Shown: piece after piece, positions 37,083 to 44,669 of the stretch | Layout of the letters: every line of letters begins with the position of its first letter | Position numbering within the stretch: position 1 is the stretch's first letter | Source: Clostridiales bacterium | GTDB lineage: Bacteria; Bacillota; Clostridia; Oscillospirales; UBA644 | Assembly: GCA_003343705.1 (NCBI GenBank) | Contig: QAKR01000014.1 | Location: 11,825 to 75,824, forward strand | Direction of reading: 5' to 3' | DNA length: 64,000 bases | Made by a program: the position numbers and the translations under genes | The notes under the pieces: generated by a model | Seen by the model: the letters and a program-made list of their open reading frames with translations, nothing else | Database searches by the model: none | Told to the model about the DNA's origin: nothing

Positions 37083-37419
37083 AAAAATGGTACTTTTTTT
37101 CGTCTTGGAAAAAATAGAGGCTTTGGACAGTGTTCTTTTAGAGCTTAATCGATCAGGAATACGTGGTGCTACAATAATAAATACAACAGGTGCAGCCCAA
37201 ACTATTTTTTCACATGAAGACGATGATACTTTTTCGGCTTTGCGACAATTTTTTAATCCTGCACGTGATGAAAATAAAACTATATTTACAGTTTTACCGG
37301 AAAGTAAGCTTTCTGTTGCTAAGGAAGCAATAGAGCGTGTTGTGGGTGACCTTTCGGAACCGTATACCGGTATTTTATTTGCATTTGAGGCACCTTATGT
37401 TGCCGGGATAATCGAATAA
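37075..37419 (+). CDS. PII-like (GlnB-superfamily) small regulator
   Basis: A 114-residue protein with alternating beta-strand and helix segments (KMVLFFVLEKIEALDSVLLE, SGIRGATIINTTG, KTIFTVLPES) typical of the PII-like ferredoxin fold. The longer frame starting at 37024 is rejected because ATG 37075 sits behind AGGGGGG, in the last codons of hydF. The neighbouring antiporter gene suggests it may regulate that transporter in response to a nucleotide or ion, as PII-like proteins do elsewhere, but this is inference. Confidence 0.7.
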   Translation: MDKKMVLFFVLEKIEALDSVLLELNRSGIRGATIINTTGAAQTIFSHEDDDTFSALRQFFNPARDENKTIFTVLPESKLSVAKEAIERVVGDLSEPYTGILFAFEAPYVAGIIE

Positions 37420-37476
37420 TTTTTTATTACTGATTGTAATAAAAATAGTATAAACTGTAAAGAAGGTAAAAAATAA

Positions 37477-38667
37477 ATGGTATTACTTTATTTAGGAATA
37501 ATTTTGCTTGCGGGACTTTTATTTGGACGGCTGGCAAAACTCATTAAGTTGCCCAATGTTACTGGGTACTTAGTAGCCGGGCTTTTGCTCGGCCCATATG
37601 TCCTTAAAATTATTCCTTCAGATATTGTAAATAATTTTTCTCTTGTTTCAGAAGTTTCACTGGCTTTTATTGCTTTTACAATTGGTCTTTCATTTAAACG
37701 TAGTTATTTTAAACGTGTAGGTCTTACTCCTGTTGTAATTGCGATTTTTGAAGCGCTGATAGCTGTTTTTGCTGTTCAGGGTGTCCTTATTGCAACAGGA
37801 CAAGACTTGGCATTTTCTATAGTTTTAGGTGCGATAGCTGCTGCGACTGCTCCGGCGGCTACTATAATGGTTATAAAGCAGTATAAAGCTCAAGGCCCTT
37901 TGACTGAAACGCTGTTAAGTGTTGTGGCAATTGATGACGCTGTAGCTTTAATAGCTTTTAGCTTTGCGGTTACTATTGCTAAAGCCATTTCGGGAACAGG
38001 TGCAACCTCAAACATTGCACTTTCTATTATAAAACCATTCGGCGAGGTCTTTTTGGCTCTTGCCATAGGTGCTGTTTCAGGTCTTATAATTAAACTCCCG
38101 CTTAAATACTTTAAAAAAAGCGGAAATCGTCTTATTATAGCTTGTGGTTTTATATTTATTACAGCCGCAGTTTGTGACTTACTTGGGTTATCCTCATTAT
38201 TAGCATGTATGACTCTTGGTGCAGTCTTTTGTAATGTTTCTGATGAAAGTGATCTTGTTGCAGATATTGTGGACAAGGTTACACCTCCTATATTTTTAAT
38301 GTTTTTTGTTATATCCGGTGCGGAGCTTAATATAAATGTTATCCCATCAATCGGCATTGTGGGGATTTTATATGTTGTTGTTCGTGTTATCGGGAAAATG
38401 CTTGGTGCTTTTTTAGGCGCAAAAATTATGCGTGCACCTAAATCTGTTTGTAGGTGGTTAGGCCCTACACTCATACCTCAAGCAGGTGTGGCAATTGGTT
38501 TAACCCTTGTAGCTCAGGAAGTCGTTCCTGAATTTGCTCCCACAATCCGTGCGGTTATATTATGTGGAACTATGATTTATGAAATTTTCGGCCCGGTTAT
38601 TACGAAAATTTCTCTTGTTAAAGCAGGGGAAATTAAAGTAGAAAAAAGCAAAAAATTAACTAAGTGA
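37477..38667 (+). CDS. Cation/proton antiporter, CPA2 (KefB-like) family
   Basis: A 396-residue integral membrane protein with about 11-12 hydrophobic spans. Conserved features are the N-terminal RLAKLIKLPNVTGYLVAGLL, the ATAPAAT segment (~residues 127-133) and the ion-binding aspartates in VVAIDDAVALI (~149-159). No C-terminal NAD-binding (RCK) domain is present, so this is a membrane-only form. It probably exchanges Na+ or K+ for H+. It lies 57 bases after the PII-like gene and is likely co-expressed with it. Confidence 0.88.
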   Translation: MVLLYLGIILLAGLLFGRLAKLIKLPNVTGYLVAGLLLGPYVLKIIPSDIVNNFSLVSEVSLAFIAFTIGLSFKRSYFKRVGLTPVVIAIFEALIAVFAVQGVLIATGQDLAFSIVLGAIAAATAPAATIMVIKQYKAQGPLTETLLSVVAIDDAVALIAFSFAVTIAKAISGTGATSNIALSIIKPFGEVFLALAIGAVSGLIIKLPLKYFKKSGNRLIIACGFIFITAAVCDLLGLSSLLACMTLGAVFCNVSDESDLVADIVDKVTPPIFLMFFVISGAELNINVIPSIGIVGILYVVVRVIGKMLGAFLGAKIMRAPKSVCRWLGPTLIPQAGVAIGLTLVAQEVVPEFAPTIRAVILCGTMIYEIFGPVITKISLVKAGEIKVEKSKKLTK

Positions 38668-38732
38668 ATTATTTAATGTTTTTGCAGGAAAATATATTTA
38701 AGCTCTATTATATGTAAATACGGAGGATTTAA

Positions 38733-39572
38733 ATGAAGATAAAATATCTGGGTACAGCTGCAGCAGAATCTATTCCCGCAATGTTTTGCGAATGTTCTTT
38801 TTGCCAATATGCAAGGAAAGTCGGAGGCCGTGAAATACGTAAACGCAGCGGTGTTGTTATTGACGATGAGCTGATGATTGATTTTTCTCCTGATGTTAAT
38901 GCTGCATTCATGGAATACGGGATGAGCCTTGCAAATATTAAAAATATTATTTTTACTCATTCACACCCTGATCATGCATGCATGCTGGATTTAGAATATC
39001 GTAAAACCCCTTCGTATTGTCTATTTGAAAAAGAGCATGAAAATTTGCATATTTTCGGGAACCGAGAAGTTGAAAAGCTTGTTTTTGAGCATTTCCCCAA
39101 CAGTAAAGAATTCGGTCTTGATTTTACGTATATAAAGCCGTTTTGCAGTTATGAAATAGGTTCTTTTGAAGTAACTCCGCTTTCTGTCATACATTGCCCT
39201 CCGGAAGATGCATATATTTATCTTATAGAAAAAGACGGAAAATGCTTTTTATATGGGAATGATACAACAATGTTTACTGATCAGGTGTTTGATTTTCTTG
39301 CTAACAAATATCTAGACATTGTTTCTCTTGATTGCACTTGTGCGGGTAATGGTTCAGGCAGGTCACATATGAATTTTGCTGATAATGTTGTTGTCCGAGA
39401 ACGATTTATTAAAAACGGGACTTCCGATGAAAAAACAATTTTCATTTCACACCATTTCAGCCATAACGGGTTAAGGACAGATGATAAACTTCTGACTTAT
39501 GATAATTTTTCACAACTTGCCGCTCCATATGGGTTTATAATGAGTTATGATGGGATGGATATTTTAATTTAA
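38733..39572 (+). CDS. Metallo-beta-lactamase-fold hydrolase, PhnP-like
   Basis: A 279-residue cytoplasmic metal hydrolase. The signature THSHPDH is at residues 75-81, with further ligand histidines in IHCPP and SHHFSHNG. Cys19, Cys21 and Cys24 near the N-terminus resemble the structural zinc site of PhnP phosphodiesterases. PhnP cleaves cyclic ribose phosphate in phosphonate breakdown, but no phosphonate genes are nearby, so it may act on another cyclic phosphodiester. GGAGG lies upstream of ATG 38733. Confidence 0.82.
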   Translation: MKIKYLGTAAAESIPAMFCECSFCQYARKVGGREIRKRSGVVIDDELMIDFSPDVNAAFMEYGMSLANIKNIIFTHSHPDHACMLDLEYRKTPSYCLFEKEHENLHIFGNREVEKLVFEHFPNSKEFGLDFTYIKPFCSYEIGSFEVTPLSVIHCPPEDAYIYLIEKDGKCFLYGNDTTMFTDQVFDFLANKYLDIVSLDCTCAGNGSGRSHMNFADNVVVRERFIKNGTSDEKTIFISHHFSHNGLRTDDKLLTYDNFSQLAAPYGFIMSYDGMDILI

Positions 39573-39767
39573 TTATTAATACAGTGTTGTCCATCAAATA
39601 GTTGCTATATTATTGAAATCCCATAGTAAAAAAGTATTTTTATAACGTAGGTCGAGGTAACAAATAAACTATACGTTCATGAGATTATGTAATGAAGAAA
39701 TATCAGAAAATTGTTTCATATTATGTATTGTTGATTGTAGACTTGCTTTGAGTAAGGAGATATTTAA

Positions 39768-39956
39768 ATGACTTGTAACAGTAAGCATAAAGATAAATGC
39801 CCATGTACATATTCATGCCCTCATCACGGTAAGTGTTGCGAATGTGTTGCATACCACTTGCCTGATGAATTTCCTGCATGTTTTTATTCAAAAGAAGCAG
39901 AGCAAAAATATGACCGTAGTTTTTCAGCCCTTAAGAGGGACAGGGAAAAGAAATAA
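39768..39956 (+). CDS. Cysteine-rich small protein (DUF6485-like)
   Basis: A 62-residue protein with seven cysteines in its first 40 residues (CPCTYSCPHHGKCCECV, then PACF). The pattern is like a family of short, probably metal-binding proteins of unknown function found in Clostridia. It has a good AAGGAG site and a following terminator. The 195 bases before it hold nothing I can identify. Confidence 0.7.
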   Translation: MTCNSKHKDKCPCTYSCPHHGKCCECVAYHLPDEFPACFYSKEAEQKYDRSFSALKRDREKK

Positions 39957-39966
39957 TATATAAAAA

Positions 39967-40001
39967 AACGGGAATCCAGATTGAATATCTGAATTCCCGT
40001 A
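39967..40001. terminator. Bidirectional terminator
   Basis: ACGGGAATCCAGAT pairs with ATCTGAATTCCCGT, with A-rich 5' and T-rich 3' flanks, between the convergent cysteine-rich and dockerin-protein genes. Confidence 0.75.
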
Positions 40002-40021
40002 ATCTTTAATTATTATTTTGT

Positions 40022-43000
40022 TTAAAACTCTTTTATTTTACCTGCAACAAATTGGAATATTTTCATTGCATCGGGAAGTTCAACCTTGCCGTTGCCGTCA
40101 ATATCCGCGGCATTAAACATTTCATCTTTAAGGGTAGTCTTGCCTGCCACATGCTGGAATGCCTTCATTGCATCAGTAAGGCTGATCTTAGAATTACCGT
40201 CAACATCGCCTTTACTCTTAGTGGTAACAGCTAATTCTGCACTCTTGGGGGAAGCATAAGTTGTATCTGTTTCTGTATAACGAATATAGAATTTATATTC
40301 TGTACTCGGCTTAAGATTGTTAAAGACGTTTGAAGATTGCCAAGTTGTTCCGTCTATGGAGTATTCGCAGCTTTCGATAATTTTAAGCATTACAGATGAA
40401 ATTGTTACTTTGTCGGCAACAGGCGCTTCCGGTGCATTAATGGTGGATTTTAATGTTGTGATTTTTAAACCAGCGCTCTTTTCCGAAGCGTAGGTTGTAT
40501 CTGTTTGTGCGTAGCGAGCATATAATGTATACTCTTTATTTGGGAGAAGATTTTGGAATACATTAGAAGCTTGCCATGTAGTTCCGTCTAAAGAATATTC
40601 ACAACCTGAAACAGCTTTAAGTGTAATAACTTTATCTGTTGTATTTGCTATTTCGGGAGCTGCGGGGGCAGTAATTGTAGATCTTAGTGTTGTAACTGTT
40701 AAAGCTACACTCTTTTCTGAAGCGTAAGTTGTATCTGTTTCTTTATACCGAACATAGAATGTGTATTCTTTATTTGGAAGAAGATTTTCAAAGACGTTTG
40801 ATAAGACCCAGTTAGTTCCGTTTAAAGAATATTCACAATTTTGAACTTGTTCCAATGTTACAGAAATATCATTTTTTGACTGTAATACAGGAGCAGTGGG
40901 AATATTTGTATTTTGGGATTTTTGTGTTTTAGTTATTAGAGCTTCGCTTTTTTCTGATGCAGGGGCTTCATTAGTTTCTTTATATCTTTGATAGAATGTA
41001 TATTCTGTTATAGGAGAAAGATTGGTAAATGTTCTACTTTCTTGCCAATGCTCTCCGTCCATTGAATATTCACAACCTAAAGTGTTTTTTAACGTAACGG
41101 TAGTATCGCTACATGATTCAAGAATTGGAGCACCGGGAATGGTTCCTTTTAATGTTGTAACAGTAAGGGCGTTACTACTATCTGATGCATATGTGGTATC
41201 TGTTTCTTGATAGCGGATATAAAAATTGTATTCGGTGCTGGGGTTGAGTTTTACGAAAATATTGGATGACTGCCATACTATTCCGTCTATTGAATATTCA
41301 CATCCGTCAACTGGCGTGATAGTTACAGAATTTTCTTTTATAGATTCGGATACCGGGGTTGCGGGAGCATTTACTTTGGTTTTCAATGTTTTTATTACAG
41401 ACATAGATGGTGCCGAAACAAATGCGGTTTCAGTTTCCGTATATCTGATATAAAACGTATAATCTGTTACAGGGGTAAGACCGTTAAAAATATTTGATTC
41501 TTGCCATGTGTTTCCGTCCATGGAATATTCGCAACCAGTTACACCAGACAGGGTGACTGATGTATCTGTTTTGCTTTCTGCAACCGGAGCAGCGGGAGCT
41601 GAAACGGTAGATTTTAATGTTTTTACTATAAAACCCTCGCTTTTAACTGATGCCGGTTTTGTTTGAGTAGCTTTTACTCTTTGATAAAATGTATATTCTT
41701 TATTAGGAAATAAGTTATTGAAGATATTACTATCCTGCCAATTTAATCCATCTATTGAATATTCACAATTATATATAGGATTTAAACTGATCATAGTATC
41801 CTTTGTTTCTTTTATTGTAGGTTTTGGTACGGAGGCTATCTTAAGCTCATCGATAGCTGTTTTTATATCTTGGATTGCATTGTATCCGTCTTGATCAGTT
41901 GAGTTTATAGAATTCTTAATATCGTCAACGGTATCACTTAAACTTTGTTTTTGAGATTCCCAAACCGCCCAACTGTCAGGTGTATAAAATTCTTGTGGTA
42001 ATAAGGAAATGAAAAGCTCATCTCTTAATGTTTTTAAAATCGGACCAATATAAGCTTTTTCCCTTGCGGCAACCCACATTTGCTCCAAAATCATGTCTGA
42101 AGGAGCTCCGCCTATATATACAATCCATTCTTTATAGTTTATATTATTGTTGTAAGCCTCAAGGAAAAGACTATCTGCTTCAATAGCTTTGTCTATAAAA
42201 GCTTGGACAACAGCGGAATCTGTCCATATATCAGGCGTTGTCAGCCGTTGATAAGCATGATATACATACCATGCATAAAGTTCCCTATCACCTGATTTTG
42301 CTATACAAAAGTTGTATGCCGCCAAGTTCTCGGCATTTGGAGGTCCGATATAATCAGGGTTTTGTACAAGAGCCTGATATTTTGTATAAATATCATTTAT
42401 TGCAGCTTCGCCTTGTACATCTGTACAGGTTTTTCGGTATGTATCTCCCCAGCAAACTGCTCTGTAATATGCAGCCCAAGACTCAGTAGTATATTTTTTG
42501 CAACCTGTACCGCTGGCATCTATTCCGTCGGGGTTAGCCCATAATCCTTCGCACTTTGTATTTATTATCTCTGTTCTAAAGACATTCCATCCTTCAGAGA
42601 CAGGGACTTTTTCACGAGCTAAGTGCCACATGTTTTCAAGAGTTGCCTCACTGTAATATTCAGCAAGGTAAAGATCTTGAGTTTTAAGTAATTCTGTCAC
42701 CATTTCAAGTCGGTTTTTGTATGCCGCAACATCCGGTAAATTCTGATATTTTGGAAGTGTAATTTTACCATAATAATAATCATAGAAAAAACCAAAACGA
42801 TATCCTAAAGAATTTTTTTTATTTGCTGTATCGTTTTTAAGTAAATTGTTTTTTTCTGCAGTTGCAGCAGAAATCTGTTCAGGTGTTGTTGCTTTTGTTA
42901 AAGTAGTTAAATCAAATGCAAACGATGGCAGGGCATTTGCAAACGATAAAAACGATGCCATGATACAAAGTACTATACATGCTGAAATTCCCTTTTTCAT
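40022..43000 (-). CDS. Secreted multi-repeat protein: FIVAR-like region, seven fibronectin-like repeats, dockerin
   Basis: A 992-residue exported protein. The signal peptide (residues 1-~28, MKKGISACIVL core) starts at ATG 43000, 6 bases after AAGGAAGG; the TTG at 43018 is part of the leader. Residues ~30-385 are helical, with FIVAR-like stretches. Residues ~390-930 hold seven tandem ~77-residue repeats of the form CEYS(I/M/L)DG..W..SN.F..L.P..EY.FY.RY, each with one cysteine. The C-terminus has two dockerin calcium loops (DVDGNSKISLTDAMKAF, DIDGNGKVELPDAMKIF). It is probably a cell-surface or extracellular binding protein; no catalytic domain is seen. It has its own strong promoter. Confidence 0.82.
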   Translation of the reverse strand: MKKGISACIVLCIMASFLSFANALPSFAFDLTTLTKATTPEQISAATAEKNNLLKNDTANKKNSLGYRFGFFYDYYYGKITLPKYQNLPDVAAYKNRLEMVTELLKTQDLYLAEYYSEATLENMWHLAREKVPVSEGWNVFRTEIINTKCEGLWANPDGIDASGTGCKKYTTESWAAYYRAVCWGDTYRKTCTDVQGEAAINDIYTKYQALVQNPDYIGPPNAENLAAYNFCIAKSGDRELYAWYVYHAYQRLTTPDIWTDSAVVQAFIDKAIEADSLFLEAYNNNINYKEWIVYIGGAPSDMILEQMWVAAREKAYIGPILKTLRDELFISLLPQEFYTPDSWAVWESQKQSLSDTVDDIKNSINSTDQDGYNAIQDIKTAIDELKIASVPKPTIKETKDTMISLNPIYNCEYSIDGLNWQDSNIFNNLFPNKEYTFYQRVKATQTKPASVKSEGFIVKTLKSTVSAPAAPVAESKTDTSVTLSGVTGCEYSMDGNTWQESNIFNGLTPVTDYTFYIRYTETETAFVSAPSMSVIKTLKTKVNAPATPVSESIKENSVTITPVDGCEYSIDGIVWQSSNIFVKLNPSTEYNFYIRYQETDTTYASDSSNALTVTTLKGTIPGAPILESCSDTTVTLKNTLGCEYSMDGEHWQESRTFTNLSPITEYTFYQRYKETNEAPASEKSEALITKTQKSQNTNIPTAPVLQSKNDISVTLEQVQNCEYSLNGTNWVLSNVFENLLPNKEYTFYVRYKETDTTYASEKSVALTVTTLRSTITAPAAPEIANTTDKVITLKAVSGCEYSLDGTTWQASNVFQNLLPNKEYTLYARYAQTDTTYASEKSAGLKITTLKSTINAPEAPVADKVTISSVMLKIIESCEYSIDGTTWQSSNVFNNLKPSTEYKFYIRYTETDTTYASPKSAELAVTTKSKGDVDGNSKISLTDAMKAFQHVAGKTTLKDEMFNAADIDGNGKVELPDAMKIFQFVAGKIKEF

Positions 43001-43032
43001 TACGAGCCTTCCTTTCAATATTAATCAAGCTT

Positions 43033-43061
43033 ATTATAATACATATTAAAACAAATGTCAA
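43033..43061 (-). promoter_or_regulatory. Sigma-A promoter of the multi-repeat dockerin gene
   Basis: Minus strand TTGACA (43061-43056), 17-base spacer, TATAAT (43038-43033), a near-perfect consensus 33 bases upstream of the start. Confidence 0.92.
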
Positions 43062-43117
43062 GTAAAAAATATAAAAATAAATAAAAAATATCACAAAAAG
43101 TACATATAAATAAAGAA

Positions 43118-43250
43118 ATAACATTTGAAAGTTCAATCTCACCATTACCGTCAATATCATCTTGACTTTTAGCTGTAATGGCTAATCCTGCTTTCTTTTG
43201 GGGATTGAAAGTTTTATTTGTTTCAGCAAAACTAATATGAAATATATTTG
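43118..43250 (-). pseudogene. Decayed copy of the repeat/dockerin junction
   Basis: Read on the minus strand, this stretch encodes FHISFAETNKTFNPQKKAGL, then AITAKSQDDIDGNGEIEL, then SN. It aligns with the end of repeat seven and the first dockerin loop of the gene just downstream (FYIRYTETDTTYASPKSAEL, then AVTTKSKGDVDGNSKISL). There is no start, no second loop and no ribosome site, so it is a gene remnant, probably the 3' end of a lost tandem paralogue. Confidence 0.75.
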
Positions 43251-43282
43251 CTTTAATTACAAAAGCAAGTCATAAAACAGCA

Positions 43283-43334
43283 ATTTAAAATCCTTTTGAA
43301 TAAGTTTCATACTTAATTCAAAAGGATTTTAAAT
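43283..43334. terminator. Perfect 19-bp inverted repeat, probable terminator or small element
   Basis: Bases 43283-43301 are the exact reverse complement of 43316-43334, with a partly paired 14-base loop. It lies 43 bases beyond the stop of the secreted MMPL-partner gene (minus strand). There is no clear U-tract. Confidence 0.55.
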
Positions 43335-43376
43335 GAATATTTTTTAGATTAATCTAATAGTGAATAATTTTTATGA

Positions 43377-44669
43377 TTATCCTATTTTTATAAGAAACTG
43401 TACACTTTCGGTTTGGGTGTTTTTAGTACTTGTAAAGCTTGGTGCCTCAAAAGCTGATTTATCGTAAGACGATATAAGACTGTCGATTTTCTCTTTAAAT
43501 TGTTGAGGAAGATCTTTTGTATTATCAACTAATGCTTTTGTACCATCTGATAAAGCTGCTGCACCGCCGTTAAGTTTTTTTATACCGCCTACGGTTTGCG
43601 ATATACCGTTATCAATTGCAGAATATGATGAAGCAAGATGTTTAACTCCGCCAACATATTCCGAGAGCCCGTTGTTGAAATTTGTAAAACCGGAAGCCAA
43701 AGCAGAAACAGATGCCTGGAGCTCCGGCATTTGAACAAGGCTTTGTGAAAGTTTATTTATTCCGGAAAGAATTTGACCTGAAGCGTAAACAAGTTCATCG
43801 CCTTTAGTTGCAAGATCTGTTAAAGCTTCTGCAATAGAAGCCGATCCGCTTGTTAAATCGTCAGTATTTTTTGAAATAGTTGAAATGCCGTTTTTTAGTT
43901 CAGAAGCTCCGTTATTGATTTTATTTATTGCATCTGTTAAAGTGGAGATTTGTGTGGTAATATCCGAGGTGTCGGGCATAGTAAATGAAAAGGAAAAGGG
44001 TAGTGCTGTTATTTGTGCAAAAGGCATTGAAAAGTTAGAAACTTTAGCAGAAAGAGTAAGTTCTGCATTGCTCTCAGGCATAACTGTAAAAGATAGAATT
44101 TTGTTTTTGCCTGCATTTGCCAATGTTCCGCCTTCTGCTTTTATGTTGGTGAAATACTCTGTATTAAGTGTGAATTGAATTTGCATCATATAATTTTCAA
44201 AATATCCACCGCTTATCTCAGTGTTTTGATTTGTTTTAATTTTTATCTGTATATCTCCGCTTTTGTCATTTAATTCCGAAGCGGTTACACTTTCCCCGTT
44301 TAGCATATATTCAATCTTAAACTGCCATGGTAAAGCTGCTGCTTTCATATTTCCGCGATAATAATATCTCCCGGGTTCAGCAACGGCAATAACTTTGTCG
44401 CCTTCTATTGAAAGTTTGTCTGCGTTTGTCAAATTCTCAACTGAAGAAAAGTCTCCGTAATCAAAAACTGCACCGCCTTTTTCAACATTCAGTACATTAA
44501 CGGCATAAACTTTTTCAATACTGCCATCTGCTGAAAGATTAGCATATATAACTTCTTCTTTTGAAGTTAAAACTCCTTCGTTTGTTGCCTGTGACCCTTC
44601 CGCAAAAGAAGCAAAGGGAATAAGGCATAAACATAAAAGAACGGGAATAATTAATTTAAATTTTCTCAT
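43377..44669 (-). CDS. Secreted MMPL-partner protein with YhgE/Pip-like repeats
   Basis: A 430-residue exported protein. A signal peptide (residues 1-~23, ending FASFAEG) is followed by a beta-rich region and then, from ~235, repeated short heptad-like units (NKINNGASELKNGI, INKLSQSLVQ, IKKLNGGAAALSDG). These resemble the X-domains of YhgE/Pip-type proteins found beside MMPL exporters. It ends in SVQFLIKIG without a membrane anchor. It overlaps the MMPL gene by 4 bases (ATGA) and is translated after it, so the two probably form one envelope complex. Function unproven. Confidence 0.7.
   Translation of the reverse strand: MRKFKLIIPVLLCLCLIPFASFAEGSQATNEGVLTSKEEVIYANLSADGSIEKVYAVNVLNVEKGGAVFDYGDFSSVENLTNADKLSIEGDKVIAVAEPGRYYYRGNMKAAALPWQFKIEYMLNGESVTASELNDKSGDIQIKIKTNQNTEISGGYFENYMMQIQFTLNTEYFTNIKAEGGTLANAGKNKILSFTVMPESNAELTLSAKVSNFSMPFAQITALPFSFSFTMPDTSDITTQISTLTDAINKINNGASELKNGISTISKNTDDLTSGSASIAEALTDLATKGDELVYASGQILSGINKLSQSLVQMPELQASVSALASGFTNFNNGLSEYVGGVKHLASSYSAIDNGISQTVGGIKKLNGGAAALSDGTKALVDNTKDLPQQFKEKIDSLISSYDKSAFEAPSFTSTKNTQTESVQFLIKIG

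Noticed and set aside
40240..41830. Regular ~230-base repeats might suggest a CRISPR array.
   Set aside because: They are coding repeats in one open frame, far too long and diverged for CRISPR, and no cas genes are present.
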